From NCBI GenBank assembly GCA_034180045.1, contig JAXFOY010000019.1, forward strand, positions 10,452 through 74,451: a DNA stretch of 64,000 bases, read 5' to 3'. Origin of the DNA: Eubacterium_B sp034180045 (GTDB taxonomy: Bacteria > Bacillota > Clostridia > Peptostreptococcales > Anaerovoracaceae). Positions 7,394 through 17,658 of the stretch are shown one piece after another. The position numbers and the translations under genes are program-made. The notes beneath the pieces were generated by a model. The model had not been told where the DNA came from. It searched no databases and saw only the letters and a program-made list of their open reading frames with translations. The stretch's first letter is position 1; every line of letters begins with the position of its first letter.

Positions 7394-10300
7394 ATGTCAT
7401 TTACGCATCTGCATTTACATACCGAATACAGCTTGTTAGACGGCGCTGCCAGAATAGACGGCGTTGTTAAGCGTGCCAAAGAGCTGGGGATGGATTCTTT
7501 AGCGATAACAGACCACGGCACTATGTTTGGAGTTGTTGATTTTTACAAAGAATGCAAGAAGCACGGAATCAAGCCTTTGATAGGTTGCGAGATATATATG
7601 GCGGCTCGTAAGATGACGGATAAGGATTCGGATTTGGACCGATACCAAAATCATCTGGTTTTGATTGCCGAAAATAACGACGGATACCGAAATTTGATTA
7701 AGATAGTTTCGGAAGGATATATAAACGGCTACTATTACAAACCTCGCGTGGATAAGGATGTCCTGCGAAAACATAACGGAGGAATTATCGCTTTGTCAGC
7801 TTGCTTGGCGGGCAAGGTACAGCAGAGACTTCTGAACAAAGACTATGAGGGGGCAAGGCAGGAGGCGTTATCGCTTGACGAAATATTCGGTCATGGTAAT
7901 TTTTTCTTAGAAATGCAGGATCAGGGTCTTGAGGAAGAAGCTATGGTAAATCAACAGCTTTTAAGGCTTTCGGAGGAACTTGATATTCCGCTTGTCGCAA
8001 CAAACGATGTTCACTATATAAGACAGGAGGATGCGGAGGCTCACGATGTGCTTCTCGCCATTCAAACCGCTACAAGCATAGATGACGAAAAGAGAATGCG
8101 TTTTCCCAATGATCAGTTTTACCTAAAAAGCGAAGCTGAGATGAGGACTATTTTTGCATTTGCACCGCAGGCTGTTTACAACACGGCTAAGATTGCCGAA
8201 AGATGCAATGTGGAGTTTACTTTCGGTGAATATCACCTTCCTGAGTTTGTTCCGCCGGCAGGCAAGACCTGCTCCGAGTTCCTGCGGGAGTTAGTGGAGA
8301 GAGGACTTGAGCAGAGATATGAACATATAGATGAGTCTTTAACCGCAAGGATGAATTACGAACTGTCGGTGATAGAGTCCATGGGCTATGTGGAATATTT
8401 TTTGATAGTTTGGGATTTTATCAACTATGCACGAGAAAATAATATTGCCGTAGGACCCGGCAGAGGCTCAGCTGCCGGAAGCATTGTTTCATACTGCTTG
8501 AGGATTACCGATATTGACCCGATAAAATATAATCTCATCTTTGAGAGGTTTTTGAATCCCGAGCGAGTGAGCATGCCGGATATAGATATAGACTTTTGCA
8601 TCGAAAGGCGAGGCGAGGTCATAGAATATGTGAAGCGTAAATATGGCAGAGAGAATGTTTCGCAGATTATAACTTTCGGTAGACTAAAGGCGAAGGCGGC
8701 GGTAAGAGATGTAGGAAGAGCCCTCAATCTCACCTATGCGGAGGCTGACAGGATAGCTAAGGCCATCCCGTTTGAGCTTAATATGACTTTAGAAAAGGCT
8801 TTGAATGTAAGCCCCGAACTAAGCAAGATGTATGAGGAAGACGCCGGCGTAAAAAGAGTAATAGATATGGCTATGCGCATAGAAGGTATGCCGAGAAACG
8901 CTTCCACCCATGCAGCAGGAGTGGTTATTTCAAAACTGCCGCTAAACGAATATGTGCCGCTTTACATGTCGGACAAGGGTTTAGCTACGCAGTTTAACAT
9001 GACGACAATAGAGGAACTGGGACTTCTGAAGATGGACTTCCTGGGGCTTCGTAACCTGACAATGATACGCAATGCCAAGGCATTGATAAAGGAAAATCAC
9101 GGTATAGATATAGATTTCAGCAAGATAGGATATGAGGATTCCGCAGTTTATTCCATGATTGCAGACGGCAACACTCTCGGAGTGTTTCAACTTGAGAGCT
9201 CGGGGATGACCTCGTTTATGAAGAACCTTAAGCCGAGCTGCTTTGAAGATATAGTAGCCGGAATTTCACTGTTTAGACCGGGTCCCATGGACTCAATTCC
9301 GAAATATATAGAGAACAAAAAAAATCCGCAAAATATTCAGTATGTAACCCCGCAAATTGCCAAGATACTCGATGTAAGCTATGGGTGCTTGGTATACCAG
9401 GAACAGGTAATGCAGATAGTTAGAGATCTTGCGGGATATAGTTACGGACGCTCCGACCTTGTGCGTCGTGCTATGAGCAAAAAAAAGGCGGATGTGATGA
9501 TGGAAGAAAAGGAGTGGTTCATAAACGGAAAAACAGCTGATGACGGAAGCATAGAGATTTCCGGTTGTATCAGAAACGGGATTCCAAAACATGCGGCAGA
9601 GGCTATATTTGATGACATGGTCAGCTTTGCCGAATATGCCTTTAACAAATCACACGCGGCGGCATATGCGGTGCTTGCCTTTGAAACCGGTTATCTGAAA
9701 AGGTACTATCCTGTAGAGTTTATGGCGGCTTTGATGACGAGCGTTATGAACGACTCATCCGCGATTTCCAAATACATTGCAAACTGTAGGGACATAGGAA
9801 TTGAAGTACTGCCGCCTTCGGTGCTGAAAAGTGAGCACAGCTTTTCTGCAAAGGACGGGAAAATTCGCTTCGGGCTTATGGCTGTCAAAAACGTAGGCGA
9901 GGGTGTAGTAGATGCAATTATCAAAGCCAGGAAGGAAAAGGGCGAGCCGGGAAACATTTTTGACTTCATAAATAATCTCGACATAAGAGAAGTTAACAAA
10001 AAGGCGATGGAGAGTCTGATTAAGGCGGGAGCGCTCGACTGTCTCAACCCGAACCGTGCGGCTCATCTGGCAGTATATGAAGAAATAATTGAGTCGGCAC
10101 AGCAAAACGCACGCAAGAACATAGCCGGTCAAATATCCCTTTTTCAGTTAAACAGTGAAGAGATGGGAAGCGGAGGCGTAACGCCAAAACTTCCTGATGC
10201 GGCTAATTTTGATAAAGCGGTACTTTTGAACCTGGAAAAAGAGATGACAGGTGTATATATCAGTGATCATCCGCTAAATCAATATAAAGATATAATAGCA

Positions 10301-11017
10301 AGAGTTACAAGTTGTAATACGATGCAGCTTGTAGGCGGAGGCTATGAAGAAGGCGAGAATGCCGTGGAGGTAAGCGGAGAAAGCGGCATCAGAGACGGTG
10401 AGGAGGTAATTCTTGCGGGACTCATAGTCAGCAGGCGAACTTTAATAACAAAAAAAGGTCAGATGATGGCATTTGCTCAGCTTGAAGATTTGTACGGCGG
10501 TGTAGAACTGATTGTTTTCCCTAATACATTTGAAAAATGCTCGGATTTGATTGAACAAGATCAAATCGTAGTAGTCAGCGGACGCGCGGATATATCCGAA
10601 AATGGGCAGGCAAAGGTGATAGCGGAGCACGTAGTAGGTATAGAGGAAGCCGAAAAGATTGCAGTGTTGAGAGCTGAAAGGAAAAAGTCACAAGACGCTG
10701 TAAGAGGTAAAGACGGCAATGCAGGTAACAAAATCGCGAGCGTAAGAAATGGGTTGAACGATGCTGTAAAGCTGAGAATACCTGAATTTGGCGAAGGTGT
10801 TTCAAAAGCGGGAAAAATGCAAGAAGCGGATGTCATAAGTGAAATTCAAAGGATTATGAGTGAATTTCCGGGTGAGAGCAAGGTGCTTGTATATCTCAGA
10901 AACGGTAAGATTGTATCGTCAGGGGACAAATATGTAAGGGCAAATTTGGAGTTTGCGGAATCTATGGCTGACTTGCTTGGATATGCCAATGTGAAGATAA
11001 AGGAGATAGCGAGATAA
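7394..11017 (+). CDS. dnaE: DNA polymerase III subunit alpha DnaE
   Basis: 1207 residues, full length for DnaE. N-terminal PHP domain (THLHLHTEYSLLDGA). Polymerase palm motifs GPGRGSAAGS (~residue 355), PDIDIDF (~397, two catalytic aspartates) and MDFLGL (~547, third aspartate). THAAGVVIS and FRPGPMDSIP segments follow, then tandem HhH, an OB-fold (~1000-1080; QLEDLYGGVELIVFP) and a C-terminal tail. In Clostridia DnaE works beside PolC in replication, including lagging-strand synthesis. RBS AAGGAG lies 7 bases before ATG. A TATAAT at 7350-7355 is a likely -10. pfkA follows by 13 bases, a known Firmicutes linkage. Confidence 0.97.
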   Translation: MSFTHLHLHTEYSLLDGAARIDGVVKRAKELGMDSLAITDHGTMFGVVDFYKECKKHGIKPLIGCEIYMAARKMTDKDSDLDRYQNHLVLIAENNDGYRNLIKIVSEGYINGYYYKPRVDKDVLRKHNGGIIALSACLAGKVQQRLLNKDYEGARQEALSLDEIFGHGNFFLEMQDQGLEEEAMVNQQLLRLSEELDIPLVATNDVHYIRQEDAEAHDVLLAIQTATSIDDEKRMRFPNDQFYLKSEAEMRTIFAFAPQAVYNTAKIAERCNVEFTFGEYHLPEFVPPAGKTCSEFLRELVERGLEQRYEHIDESLTARMNYELSVIESMGYVEYFLIVWDFINYARENNIAVGPGRGSAAGSIVSYCLRITDIDPIKYNLIFERFLNPERVSMPDIDIDFCIERRGEVIEYVKRKYGRENVSQIITFGRLKAKAAVRDVGRALNLTYAEADRIAKAIPFELNMTLEKALNVSPELSKMYEEDAGVKRVIDMAMRIEGMPRNASTHAAGVVISKLPLNEYVPLYMSDKGLATQFNMTTIEELGLLKMDFLGLRNLTMIRNAKALIKENHGIDIDFSKIGYEDSAVYSMIADGNTLGVFQLESSGMTSFMKNLKPSCFEDIVAGISLFRPGPMDSIPKYIENKKNPQNIQYVTPQIAKILDVSYGCLVYQEQVMQIVRDLAGYSYGRSDLVRRAMSKKKADVMMEEKEWFINGKTADDGSIEISGCIRNGIPKHAAEAIFDDMVSFAEYAFNKSHAAAYAVLAFETGYLKRYYPVEFMAALMTSVMNDSSAISKYIANCRDIGIEVLPPSVLKSEHSFSAKDGKIRFGLMAVKNVGEGVVDAIIKARKEKGEPGNIFDFINNLDIREVNKKAMESLIKAGALDCLNPNRAAHLAVYEEIIESAQQNARKNIAGQISLFQLNSEEMGSGGVTPKLPDAANFDKAVLLNLEKEMTGVYISDHPLNQYKDIIARVTSCNTMQLVGGGYEEGENAVEVSGESGIRDGEEVILAGLIVSRRTLITKKGQMMAFAQLEDLYGGVELIVFPNTFEKCSDLIEQDQIVVVSGRADISENGQAKVIAEHVVGIEEAEKIAVLRAERKKSQDAVRGKDGNAGNKIASVRNGLNDAVKLRIPEFGEGVSKAGKMQEADVISEIQRIMSEFPGESKVLVYLRNGKIVSSGDKYVRANLEFAESMADLLGYANVKIKEIAR

Positions 11018-11030
11018 TAAGGAGTATAGC

Positions 11031-11990
11031 ATGAAGATTGGAGTTTTAACCAGCGGTGGAGATGCGCCCGGGATGAATGCGGCTATTCGTGCCGTGGTCA
11101 GATGCGGTATAGATGCAGGTATGGAGGTCTACGGAATAAGCCGGGGTTATGAGGGGCTGCTTGACGGAGAAATAGAAAGGATGGAGTTGTCCAGCGTCGG
11201 AGACATACTTCATAGAGGCGGAACGATATTAAAAACAGCCAGAAGTGCGAGATTTAACTCCGAGGAAGGTGTAAAGCGGGCAAAGGTGATTCTGGAAACT
11301 TTCGGCATAGAGGCGCTTGTCGTAGTCGGCGGTGACGGTTCTATGAGAGGAGCTCTTGAGCTGTCAAGGCTTGGAGTCAATGTTATGTGCTTACCGGGAA
11401 CAATAGATAACGACCTTGCCTATACTGAGTTTACTATAGGCTTTGACACTGCGGTGAATACGGTTTTAGATGCAATTTCAAAGCTGAGGGATACAAGCTC
11501 CGCTCACGAGAGAAATACAATTATAGAAGTTATGGGCAGAAACTGTGGAGATATTGCGCTTTATGCGGGAATAGGCGGCGGTGCGGAAGCCGTTTTGGTG
11601 CCAGAGATAAAGGCCGATGTAAACGAGATTTGCAGAAAGATTCTCAGAGGTGCTGCCAGGGGCAAGATGAACAGTATTATCATCAATGCAGAGGGTTCAG
11701 GAATAAGCTCTGCCGAGCTTTCCGAGGAAATAAGTACCGTGACAGGCAGAGAAACCAGAATAGTAGTTCTATCGTATTTGCAACGTGGCGGGGTACCAAC
11801 ACTCGATGACAGAATGCTTGCAAGTCAAACCGCGGCAAAGGCGATAGAGCTTATCGCAGGCGGTTTCAAAAACAAGGCGATAGGAACGGTAAGCGGAAGA
11901 ATACAGGCTTTCGAAATTGAAGGGGCACTCTTGGAAAAGCGTGAATTCAACGGTGAAATGTACAGTCTTATAGATGTTTTGAGCAGATAG
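11031..11990 (+). CDS. pfkA: ATP-dependent 6-phosphofructokinase
   Basis: 319 residues, the standard size of bacterial PfkA. Converts fructose 6-phosphate and ATP to fructose 1,6-bisphosphate, the committed step of glycolysis. Motifs: ATP-binding TSGGDAPGMNAA at the N-terminus, GGDGS (~102), catalytic PGTIDNDL, GFDTA, and the fructose-6-phosphate site EVMGRNCGDIA. The glycine after GGD in the ATP site indicates ATP rather than pyrophosphate use. RBS AAGGAG precedes the ATG; it sits 13 bases after dnaE and is probably co-transcribed with it. No pyruvate kinase gene follows, unlike in many relatives. Confidence 0.96.
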   Translation: MKIGVLTSGGDAPGMNAAIRAVVRCGIDAGMEVYGISRGYEGLLDGEIERMELSSVGDILHRGGTILKTARSARFNSEEGVKRAKVILETFGIEALVVVGGDGSMRGALELSRLGVNVMCLPGTIDNDLAYTEFTIGFDTAVNTVLDAISKLRDTSSAHERNTIIEVMGRNCGDIALYAGIGGGAEAVLVPEIKADVNEICRKILRGAARGKMNSIIINAEGSGISSAELSEEISTVTGRETRIVVLSYLQRGGVPTLDDRMLASQTAAKAIELIAGGFKNKAIGTVSGRIQAFEIEGALLEKREFNGEMYSLIDVLSR

Positions 11991-12056
11991 ATTTATGCAA
12001 AAGGCATAGGTATACAATCAGATTTTAACAAAATATATTAAGCGAGGAATTATTTA

Positions 12057-13529
12057 ATGAAAGAAAGAATAGCGGGGAAATATCGCGGAACCGGAGTCCT
12101 GTCCGGACTGATGTACGGAATGGCGGAGTTTTATGGCGGCGGTGCCTTTGTAATAATAAACACATTTTTTATGGTTTTTCTCACAAAAGCGCTCGGTATT
12201 CCGGCAGCATGGGCGGGAGCAATTCCTTTGGCAGGCAAGGTATGGGATGCTATAACAGACCCTATAATGGGAAACATCACGGATAGAACGGTATCAAAAT
12301 ACGGTCCTAAAAGGCTGTATCTTCTAATAGGCGGAATAGTATCGGCAGCGACCTTTATTCTTATGTGGACGACGCTTCCGACGGATAATAAAACTGCGCT
12401 GTTCATGTATTACATCATAATTTATTGTCTGTTTTCAACAGGTTTTACAATCATTATGGTTCCGTACAACGGGCTTCTTCCGGATATGATAGACGATTAT
12501 TCCATAAGATCCAAGTTCTCCGCCATGCGCATGATTTGGTCAACCCTTGGAGCTATTGCGGCGGGTATCGTTCCTACTCTATTGATAAAGGATACCTTGG
12601 ATGTACATATGTATCTCAAGGTCGGAATACTTTTTGGCATACTGTTTTGCTTGAGCTCGCTCTTCACATTTACTTTCACATGGGAAAAACAAAAAGAACC
12701 TGTAAAAAGCAATATAAGAGAGAGCTTTACACAGGCTGCTTCAGTATTCAAAAGCAGGGCGTTTAGAATCTTTATAGGCATATATCTGTCCGGACAGTGC
12801 GGAATGGATTTTGTTTCTGGTATGGCGATATATTATGTCGACGATGTTCTAAACGGATATTCAAAGGGATATTTGACCATGCTGATGGGCGTTCTTCTGG
12901 TGTCACAACTTATAGGAATGCTCGTATTTGGACCTATAATGACAAGAACATCAAAGAGAACCACCATACTGATAGGCGCTCCGATAAGAATAGCATGTAC
13001 GCTCGGACTTTTGGCGTTCTCATATGAGGGAGCTTCGATTTATCCTATACTAGCTCTTTCGGCAGGGGTGGGTATAGGAAATGCAGCTACTTTAACGAGT
13101 ATATTCGCCATTCTCGCAGATATGGCAGAGGTTGACGAACTCATTACATCGGTAAGCAGACCGGGTATAGTGTCCGGTATGGCAACCTTTGCCAGAAAGA
13201 TTTCCGCGGGCTTATCAGCTTGGATTATCGGTATTTTAATCGCTATGGTAGGATACGACACGGATATTGCGCAGTCGGGATTAAGACAGTCTCTTCATAC
13301 CCAAAACGGCATTGCTCTTATATTTGTAGTTCTTCCCGTTATCTTAGTCAGCCTGCTTTTGATATTCGGATATATTTTCCCTATAACAAAGAGAGAATTC
13401 AGCATAGTTCAGAAAGAAATCGCAAGAAGGAAAGGCGAGGATGATTCGGAAACAACAGAAGAAGAAAAGAAGATTCTAAAACGCGTAACCGGTATGGAAT
13501 ACGATATGCTTTGGGGAAAGGAAAATTAG
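12057..13529 (+). CDS. GPH/MFS-type cation symporter
   Basis: 490 residues with about 12 membrane segments. It carries the GPH (MelB-like) family pattern in loop 2-3, GKVWDAITDPIMGNITDRT, and a charged hydrophilic C-terminal tail (~450-490). The family usually imports glycosides, pentosides or hexuronides with Na+ or H+. The next two genes encode a glycerophosphodiester phosphodiesterase (1 base later) and a lysophospholipase-like hydrolase, so the substrate may be a glycerophosphodiester or related phospholipid breakdown product; that is inference. RBS GCGAGGA precedes the ATG. Confidence 0.85.
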   Translation: MKERIAGKYRGTGVLSGLMYGMAEFYGGGAFVIINTFFMVFLTKALGIPAAWAGAIPLAGKVWDAITDPIMGNITDRTVSKYGPKRLYLLIGGIVSAATFILMWTTLPTDNKTALFMYYIIIYCLFSTGFTIIMVPYNGLLPDMIDDYSIRSKFSAMRMIWSTLGAIAAGIVPTLLIKDTLDVHMYLKVGILFGILFCLSSLFTFTFTWEKQKEPVKSNIRESFTQAASVFKSRAFRIFIGIYLSGQCGMDFVSGMAIYYVDDVLNGYSKGYLTMLMGVLLVSQLIGMLVFGPIMTRTSKRTTILIGAPIRIACTLGLLAFSYEGASIYPILALSAGVGIGNAATLTSIFAILADMAEVDELITSVSRPGIVSGMATFARKISAGLSAWIIGILIAMVGYDTDIAQSGLRQSLHTQNGIALIFVVLPVILVSLLLIFGYIFPITKREFSIVQKEIARRKGEDDSETTEEEKKILKRVTGMEYDMLWGKEN

Positions 13530-13530
13530 A

Positions 13531-14286
13531 ATGAATGGCAAAAGACCCCTTGTTTGGGCACATAGAGGTGCCAGCGGCTACTGTCCCGAAAACACTATGC
13601 CGGCATTTATAAAGGCTATAGAAATGGGGGCTGCCGGCGTGGAACTGGATGTTCAGATGTCAAAGGACGGACAGCTTGTCGTCTGCCACGACGAGAAGAT
13701 AGACAGAACCTCAAATGGTAAGGGTTTTATCAAAGATATGAGTCTGAGCGAGCTTAAAAGCTTTGACTTTTCCTATGGAAGCGAGAACTATGCAGGTGAG
13801 AGGATTCCCACCATGCGAGAAGTATTTGAACTTTACAGCGATACGGATATGTATATTAACATAGAACTTAAAACGGGGATAGTCTTCTACAGCGGAATAG
13901 AGGAAAAGATAATAGAACTTACAGAGGAATACGGTTTTACGGATAGAGTCATATATTCATCTTTTAATCATTACACAGTGAAAAAAATTAAGGAACTTAG
14001 ACCTGAGGCACGCTGCGGATTCCTCTATGCGGACGGCACTATAGATATGCCAAAATATGCTAAACTCCACGGTATTGAGGCACTCCATCCTGCCGTTTAC
14101 AATCTTCAATTTCCTGGATTTACGGATGAATGTTCAAAACAGGACATAGATGTAAATGTCTGGACTGTTAACGAGGACGAAGATGTTAAAATGTGCTGCG
14201 AAAAAGGTGTAAATGCAATTATTACCAATTTTCCAGACAGGGCTCTTTCTCTAATCAAAAATATTATGGGTAAATCAAATGAGTAA
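13531..14286 (+). CDS. Glycerophosphodiester phosphodiesterase
   Basis: 251 residues, the normal length of cytoplasmic GlpQ/UgpQ-type enzymes. Hydrolyses glycerophosphodiesters to glycerol 3-phosphate and an alcohol. Catalytic and metal residues are visible: AHRGASGYCPENT (His, Arg, Glu), GVELDVQMSKDG (Glu, Asp) and CHDEKIDRT (second catalytic His). No signal peptide, so it should act in the cytosol on imported diesters. It starts 1 base after the GPH transporter stop and overlaps the next gene by 8 bases, so all three are one operon. Confidence 0.94.
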   Translation: MNGKRPLVWAHRGASGYCPENTMPAFIKAIEMGAAGVELDVQMSKDGQLVVCHDEKIDRTSNGKGFIKDMSLSELKSFDFSYGSENYAGERIPTMREVFELYSDTDMYINIELKTGIVFYSGIEEKIIELTEEYGFTDRVIYSSFNHYTVKKIKELRPEARCGFLYADGTIDMPKYAKLHGIEALHPAVYNLQFPGFTDECSKQDIDVNVWTVNEDEDVKMCCEKGVNAIITNFPDRALSLIKNIMGKSNE

Positions 14287-15301
14287 TTTATTAAATGAAA
14301 ATATAGAAAAAGCTATGAAAGAGTTCGGCGTAAGGCTGATAAACGATGCCGAATATGATGAATACATCTCAAATGAAAATGCAAAATGGCGCAGTGAATA
14401 TGTAAGGCAAGGAGATTTTAAGTCTTTTGACGGTCTAAACCTCAGATATTACAACGCATTTCAGCCGAAGGGGGAAACTTCTCAGGGATGCATTGTCATA
14501 GTTCACGGATACTGCGGATTCTGGGGAAAATTTCACGAGATTGCGCATTATTTTTGGCAAGCGGGCTATGAGGTTTTCTTTCTTGAGCAGAGAGGGCACG
14601 GTTACTGCGGCAGGCAGACGGACGATAAGGATATGGTTCATGTGGGCGACTATTCTGATTATGTAAAGGATGTGAAGCTGCTCATGGATAATGTGATTTT
14701 ACCGTCCATAGGAAATATTCCATGCATACTGTTTTCACATTCTATGGGCGGCGCCATAGGGACGCTTTTTATGGAAGAACACCCGGGCTATTTTGAAGGC
14801 GCCGTTTTGAGTTCTCCCATGTTCAGCATCAAAACCGGAAAAATTCCCAAGATTGCCGTATATCTGCTGCGTGCAAAGGTTAAGCTTTTCCGTCAGGAAC
14901 TTCAGCCTTTTCCGGGAGGAAAGAGATTCGACGGAATTCCCGTATTTGCAAGCAGCAGCACAAGGTCGGAAGTAAGATATAACTACATATTTAATCAAAG
15001 ATTAAAAGATGAACATTACCATACATACATGTTTTCAAACGGCTGGGGATGTGCTAGCTTCAGAGCCACGGGTAAGGTTTTGAAAAACGCAGCTAAAGTG
15101 AAGATTCCCGTTTTGATGTTTACATCGGGAAACGACTCATTTGTGAATATGGACGGAGCGGAGATATTTAAGAAGAGAGCAGCCTGCGTCAAACATATTC
15201 ACTTTGAAGAGGCAAAGCATGAACTTTTCAACGATACAGATGAGGTTAGAGCGGTATATTTTAATAATATATTTGATTTTGTTAAGACGATTAGATTATA
15301 A
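14279..15301 (+). CDS. Alpha/beta hydrolase, lysophospholipase-like
   Basis: 340 residues of the Hydrolase_4/PldB (lysophospholipase L2, monoacylglycerol lipase) type. Oxyanion segment IVHGYCGFWGKF, family motif LEQRGHGYCGRQ, nucleophile elbow FSHSMGGA, acid in SGNDSFV and histidine in AKHELFND complete the catalytic triad. No signal peptide or membrane anchor. It overlaps the phosphodiesterase gene by 8 bases, which suggests deacylation of lysophospholipids or monoacylglycerols before or after diester cleavage. The exact acyl substrate is not shown by the sequence. Confidence 0.88.
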   Translation: MSNLLNENIEKAMKEFGVRLINDAEYDEYISNENAKWRSEYVRQGDFKSFDGLNLRYYNAFQPKGETSQGCIVIVHGYCGFWGKFHEIAHYFWQAGYEVFFLEQRGHGYCGRQTDDKDMVHVGDYSDYVKDVKLLMDNVILPSIGNIPCILFSHSMGGAIGTLFMEEHPGYFEGAVLSSPMFSIKTGKIPKIAVYLLRAKVKLFRQELQPFPGGKRFDGIPVFASSSTRSEVRYNYIFNQRLKDEHYHTYMFSNGWGCASFRATGKVLKNAAKVKIPVLMFTSGNDSFVNMDGAEIFKKRAACVKHIHFEEAKHELFNDTDEVRAVYFNNIFDFVKTIRL

Positions 15302-15520
15302 ATGTAATCGTCTTCTTTGCTAATAAGCGAATAATAAGAAATCGGAAGAACAGGGCTATGGTAAGCTGTCTAAAATAAGCTCACGACATGTCTTTGAACC
15401 GAGCAAAAATAATATCGGAATCCGGTATCGGCCTTGATACATATCGGATATAATAGAGAAAAGTTATAGAATACACTGAGCGCAAGCTCACGCATGGCGA
15501 AAGCCTTGAGGCAGGATATT

Positions 15521-17467
15521 ATGAACAGAAAAGCTAAGTCGAAGAAAAAAAGAAAATTGCTTGAGGGCGTCATACGAAAAGCAAAGGGCGGATTCGGTTT
15601 TCTCGAACACGAGGACTACGAAAAAGATATTTTCATCAGAAGAAGTCATATGAAGGATGCGATGGAAGGCGATGTCGTAGAGGTGGAACTCATCCCCATG
15701 CCGCTTTGGGAAAACGGACCGGAGGGTTTTGTTGTAAATGTAAAGGAAAGATCCGTTATCAAGGTGGTAGGAACGCTTGACAAAAGCGGTAAAAACGGTT
15801 TTCTAATTCCTATGGAAAACAGACTGAAAGAAGATATTTTCATTCCACATAAATGGCTTCACGGAGCAAGGCACGGAGATAAGCTCATAGTAAAGATAAA
15901 AAGATACCCAAGCGAAGACCGGCTTGCCGAGGGAGAGGTTGTGGAAATAATCGCAAAAGCAGATGATTCCGATAAGGATATAAAGGCTATAATCAGTGAG
16001 CACGGACTCATCAAGGAGTTTGCACCGGAAATAGAAAACGAAACTCGCAAGGTTTCAAAGCTGGTGATGGAGTACTTGGATATTAAGTCACGGCTGGATT
16101 TGCGAAATGAAGAGATAGTAACAATAGATGGAGCTTATTCTAAGGATCTTGACGATGGTGTGTCGCTAAAAATCAATGAGGCGGGTAACTATGTTCTGGG
16201 GGTGCATATTGCCGATGTGAGTGAATTTGTACGCGAGGGAATGTCTTTGGACTGCGAGGCGCTGAAGAGAGGTAATAGCGTGTATTTGATAAATCATGTA
16301 GTACCTATGCTGCCTACTCTTTTGTCAAATGAGCTATGTAGCCTCAATGAGGGCAAAGACAGGCTTACACTTAGTTGCATCATGGAGATGGACAGGAATG
16401 CCAAGGTGGTGGACTACAAGATTTGCGAGTCTATTATACGGTCAAAGGCAAGACTTGTGTATGATGAAGTGTCGGATTTTATAGAATACGGAAAGTTAAG
16501 CGCCAAAGTGAAATCTCATGCCGAGATGCTATCAAATATGTGGCAGCTGGCTGAATGTTTAAGAGCATCAAGGGAAGCTCTGGGGAGTGTAGATTTTGAT
16601 ATAGACGAGGCGGAGTTTGAAATAGACGAAAACGGAAGCCCGATTGATGTTTTTGCCTCAGAAAGACGAAGTGCAAACCGTCTTATAGAGGAATTTATGC
16701 TCATAGCCAATAAAACGGTGGCGGAACATTATTTTTGGATGGAATATCCTTTTATTTATAGAGTTCACGAAAAACCTCTACCGGAAAAAGTCATGGAATT
16801 AAAGGCTTTTCTAAAGGGCGTAGGGCTCTCCTTGCCGCTAAACGAGGGAAATGTACATCCCATGGCTTTAAGAAAGCTTCTTGAGGAGGCGCAGGAAAGC
16901 AATCTTATGTCGCTTGTCAGCACCGTTATGGTAAGATCTATGCAAAAGGCATACTACTCGCCTAAATGCCTTGGTCATTACGGGCTTGCTTTTAAGCAAT
17001 ATTGCCATTTCACATCACCTATTCGAAGATATTCGGATCTTTGGATTCACAGGCTGATAAAATATCAAATGCATTCAAGGCTGAACGCGGACGAGCTTTC
17101 TGCTTACTACGATAAGGCAGAGGCGATTTCGAAAACGGTTTCCGACACTGAGCGCAAGGCAATCAGCATGGAACGCGAACTCGAAAAGATTAAGAAAGCT
17201 CAATATATGGAGAGGTGGATAGGATTTGAGGCAACAGGCGTAATTAGCGGAGTGACGGGATTCGGCTTCTTTGTCCAGCTCGAAAATACTGTAGAAGGGC
17301 TTGTAAGACTTGACTCGCTGACAGATGATTATTATGATTTCGACAAAGAGAATTTCAAGCTTATAGGCAGTGCAAAAGGTAAGGAATATCGCCTGGGAGA
17401 CAGAGTAGATGTAATATGCACAAGGGTTGATACGCTTATCGGTACGATTGATTTTAGGCTCTGCTAG
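15521..17467 (+). CDS. rnr: Ribonuclease R
   Basis: 648 residues from this start. 3'-5' exoribonuclease that degrades structured RNA and takes part in mRNA and rRNA turnover. It has cold-shock-like RNA-binding domains (residues ~15-150; GFGFLEHEDYEKDIFI), the RNB catalytic domain (TIDGAYSKDLDDG and HIADVSEFV with the metal-binding aspartates; TSPIRRYSDLWIH), and a C-terminal S1 domain (GVISGVTGFGFFVQLENTVEG). A longer frame begins at ATG 15494, but only the ATG at 15521 has a good RBS (GAGGCAGGA, 9-base spacing), so the shorter protein is preferred. The usual neighbours secG and smpB are absent. Confidence 0.94.
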   Translation: MNRKAKSKKKRKLLEGVIRKAKGGFGFLEHEDYEKDIFIRRSHMKDAMEGDVVEVELIPMPLWENGPEGFVVNVKERSVIKVVGTLDKSGKNGFLIPMENRLKEDIFIPHKWLHGARHGDKLIVKIKRYPSEDRLAEGEVVEIIAKADDSDKDIKAIISEHGLIKEFAPEIENETRKVSKLVMEYLDIKSRLDLRNEEIVTIDGAYSKDLDDGVSLKINEAGNYVLGVHIADVSEFVREGMSLDCEALKRGNSVYLINHVVPMLPTLLSNELCSLNEGKDRLTLSCIMEMDRNAKVVDYKICESIIRSKARLVYDEVSDFIEYGKLSAKVKSHAEMLSNMWQLAECLRASREALGSVDFDIDEAEFEIDENGSPIDVFASERRSANRLIEEFMLIANKTVAEHYFWMEYPFIYRVHEKPLPEKVMELKAFLKGVGLSLPLNEGNVHPMALRKLLEEAQESNLMSLVSTVMVRSMQKAYYSPKCLGHYGLAFKQYCHFTSPIRRYSDLWIHRLIKYQMHSRLNADELSAYYDKAEAISKTVSDTERKAISMERELEKIKKAQYMERWIGFEATGVISGVTGFGFFVQLENTVEGLVRLDSLTDDYYDFDKENFKLIGSAKGKEYRLGDRVDVICTRVDTLIGTIDFRLC

Positions 17468-17580
17468 CCTGAAATGGCTCGGAATTCAACTGCTCATAAA
17501 TACATACACACATGCAATAAATTGAAGCACATGTAAATACATAAAACAAGGCAGGCATGTACAAAAATAAAAACAAATAC

Positions 17581-17609
17581 TTGACATATGTATTTTGATA
17601 GGATATAAT
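17581..17609 (+). promoter_or_regulatory. Consensus sigma-A promoter
   Basis: TTGACA (17581-17586) and TATAAT (17604-17609) are separated by exactly 17 bases, a perfect match to the vegetative promoter. It would transcribe the surface-protein remnant and probably the secreted protein at 17874. Confidence 0.85.
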
Positions 17610-17658
17610 TTATATGAAAATTGATTAAATTATGTAAAATCGAGGTCAAGTTAATGGC

